A stretch of 14,816 nt of DNA, taken from assembly GCA_023662705.1 (NCBI GenBank), contig JAMPIM010000041.1, positions 1 through 14,816 on the forward strand. The letters are read 5' to 3'. The notes below the pieces were generated by a model that did no database searches, was not told where the DNA came from, and worked only from the letters and a program-made list of their open reading frames with translations. The position numbers and the translations under genes were made by a program. Position 1 is the stretch's first letter. Every line of letters starts with the position of its first letter. Shown in pieces: positions 14,373-14,816 of the stretch. This stretch comes from Candidatus Gastranaerophilales bacterium. GTDB lineage: Bacteria; Cyanobacteriota; Vampirovibrionia; Gastranaerophilales; Gastranaerophilaceae.

Positions 14373-14726
14373 CTATTCATCATAATCTTCACGAAAAACC
14401 TGCTCAAGGGATGTAATTTCCTCTTCATCATCTTCTTCTTTATCAATAGGAGTAAGTTTTTTCTTATGTTTTTTTGAGTTTAGAACGGAAGCAACATTAG
14501 TCATTGCAAGAGAATTCAGGGTAGCTCTTAATAAAGCGCTTCTATCAACAAACTGTTGTGAATAAAGCCCATCAGGATCTTCTTCCCCCTCAACAGGCGG
14601 AAGATACATTGCCTCTGAGCCGTATTTTTCCTGACTCATTTTAGCCGCAGTACCAGAGGGGTCGCCGCTTTTGAAATTAAACGAACCGCCAATTCCATAG
14701 AATCCTGCTGATCTGTTATCTACCAC
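14373..14726 (-). CDS. Unassigned 117-residue protein with basic patch and acidic tail
   Basis: Not recognised. Residues 1-60 are Gly/Ser/Pro-rich and probably disordered (SAGFYGIGGSFNF, then LPPVEGEEDPDG). Residues 60-83 form the only likely helix (VDRSALLRATLNSLAMTNVASVL). A lysine cluster follows (KKHKKK, 85-90), then a run of acidic residues (KEEDDEEEITS, 96-106) and the end REDYDE. No signal peptide or membrane segment, so it is probably a cytoplasmic adaptor or a partner of the next protein; this is inference from the 35-base spacing and shared strand. The start is GTG (14724-14726), chosen because GAGGT lies 7 bases before it. The nearby ATG at 14740 is in another frame and stops after four codons. 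Confidence 0.7.
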   Translation of the reverse strand: MVDNRSAGFYGIGGSFNFKSGDPSGTAAKMSQEKYGSEAMYLPPVEGEEDPDGLYSQQFVDRSALLRATLNSLAMTNVASVLNSKKHKKKLTPIDKEEDDEEEITSLEQVFREDYDE

Positions 14727-14762
14727 TATCTAGACCTCATGTTAAGGATACCAATTAACCAA

Positions 14763-14768
14763 ATTATA
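14763..14768 (-). promoter_or_regulatory. Candidate -10 box upstream of the 117-codon gene
   Basis: A perfect TATAAT on the minus strand would start transcription near 14756, leaving a leader of about 30 bases that contains the GAGGT ribosome site. The -35 region (TTATAT at 17 bases) is poor and the area is AT-rich, so the call is moderate at best. Confidence 0.35.
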
Positions 14769-14816
14769 AATATCCTCATAGCATAATATAACCCCTAAAT
14801 ATATTATTTTGCTAGT

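Noticed and set aside
1..14816. CRISPR arrays, insertion sequences, integrases, phage genes, tRNA or rRNA genes
   Set aside because: I saw no regularly spaced repeats, transposase or integrase motifs, terminal inverted repeats, or RNA-gene signatures; intergenic gaps are all under 200 bases.

Overview
The window looks like a chromosomal segment of a low-GC (roughly one-third G+C by eye), AT-rich bacterium that uses the standard bacterial code (TAA, TAG and TGA all serve as stops here; the 711-residue gene ends in TGA). Conserved housekeeping genes sit among several large proteins I cannot assign. These include proteins with Asn/Gly/aromatic-rich N-termini, and I see no mobile-element genes. 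My best guess is a non-photosynthetic cyanobacterial-lineage gut or environmental organism (Vampirovibrionia/Melainabacteria, Gastranaerophilales type). That is an inference from style and gene set, not something proved by the sequence.

Layout. At 89-1228 (+) lies an unassigned single-pass membrane protein, followed by a strong terminator embedded in a set of overlapping hairpins (1242-1298). From 6921 down to 1350 (-) runs a seven-gene same-strand cluster: an exported protein with a TolB/CsgG/LpoB-like look, rarA, a 40-codon gene missed by length filters, a 244-residue protein whose N-terminus is a copy of that small protein, mnmA, a TPM-domain exported protein, and lemA. Divergent from it, from overlapping promoters at 6928-6975, runs a two-gene unit (+): a ThDP-dependent 2-oxoacid decarboxylase of the pyruvate/indolepyruvate decarboxylase type, and gmk. 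These converge on a 711-residue unassigned protein (9286-11421, -) with only 3 bases between stops. Next come rplI (11610-12110, +) with a good promoter and an intrinsic terminator, and a MetE/UROD-fold protein with a degraded zinc site (12194-13246, +). That gene converges with a 2-base gap on a possible FliK-like protein (13249-14337, -), which lies downstream of a small acidic-tailed protein (14373-14726, -).

How the genes fit together. The TPM and LemA proteins form a familiar envelope-associated pair. MnmA (tRNA 2-thiolation), RarA (stalled-fork recombination), Gmk (GMP to GDP) and L9 are core functions. The decarboxylase would make aldehydes from 2-oxoacids, either for fermentation or for amino-acid breakdown.

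Most interesting signals. (1) A 40-residue protein and the N-terminus of the next gene share one small domain. (2) At least three start codons without a Shine-Dalgarno sequence sit exactly 6 bases after a -10 box, suggesting leaderless mRNAs. (3) Divergent promoters overlap at their -35 elements. (4) The 711-residue protein contains an internal beta-rich duplication behind a Trp/Cys/Gly-rich head. (5) Expected metal-site residues are replaced in both the decarboxylase and the MetE-like protein.
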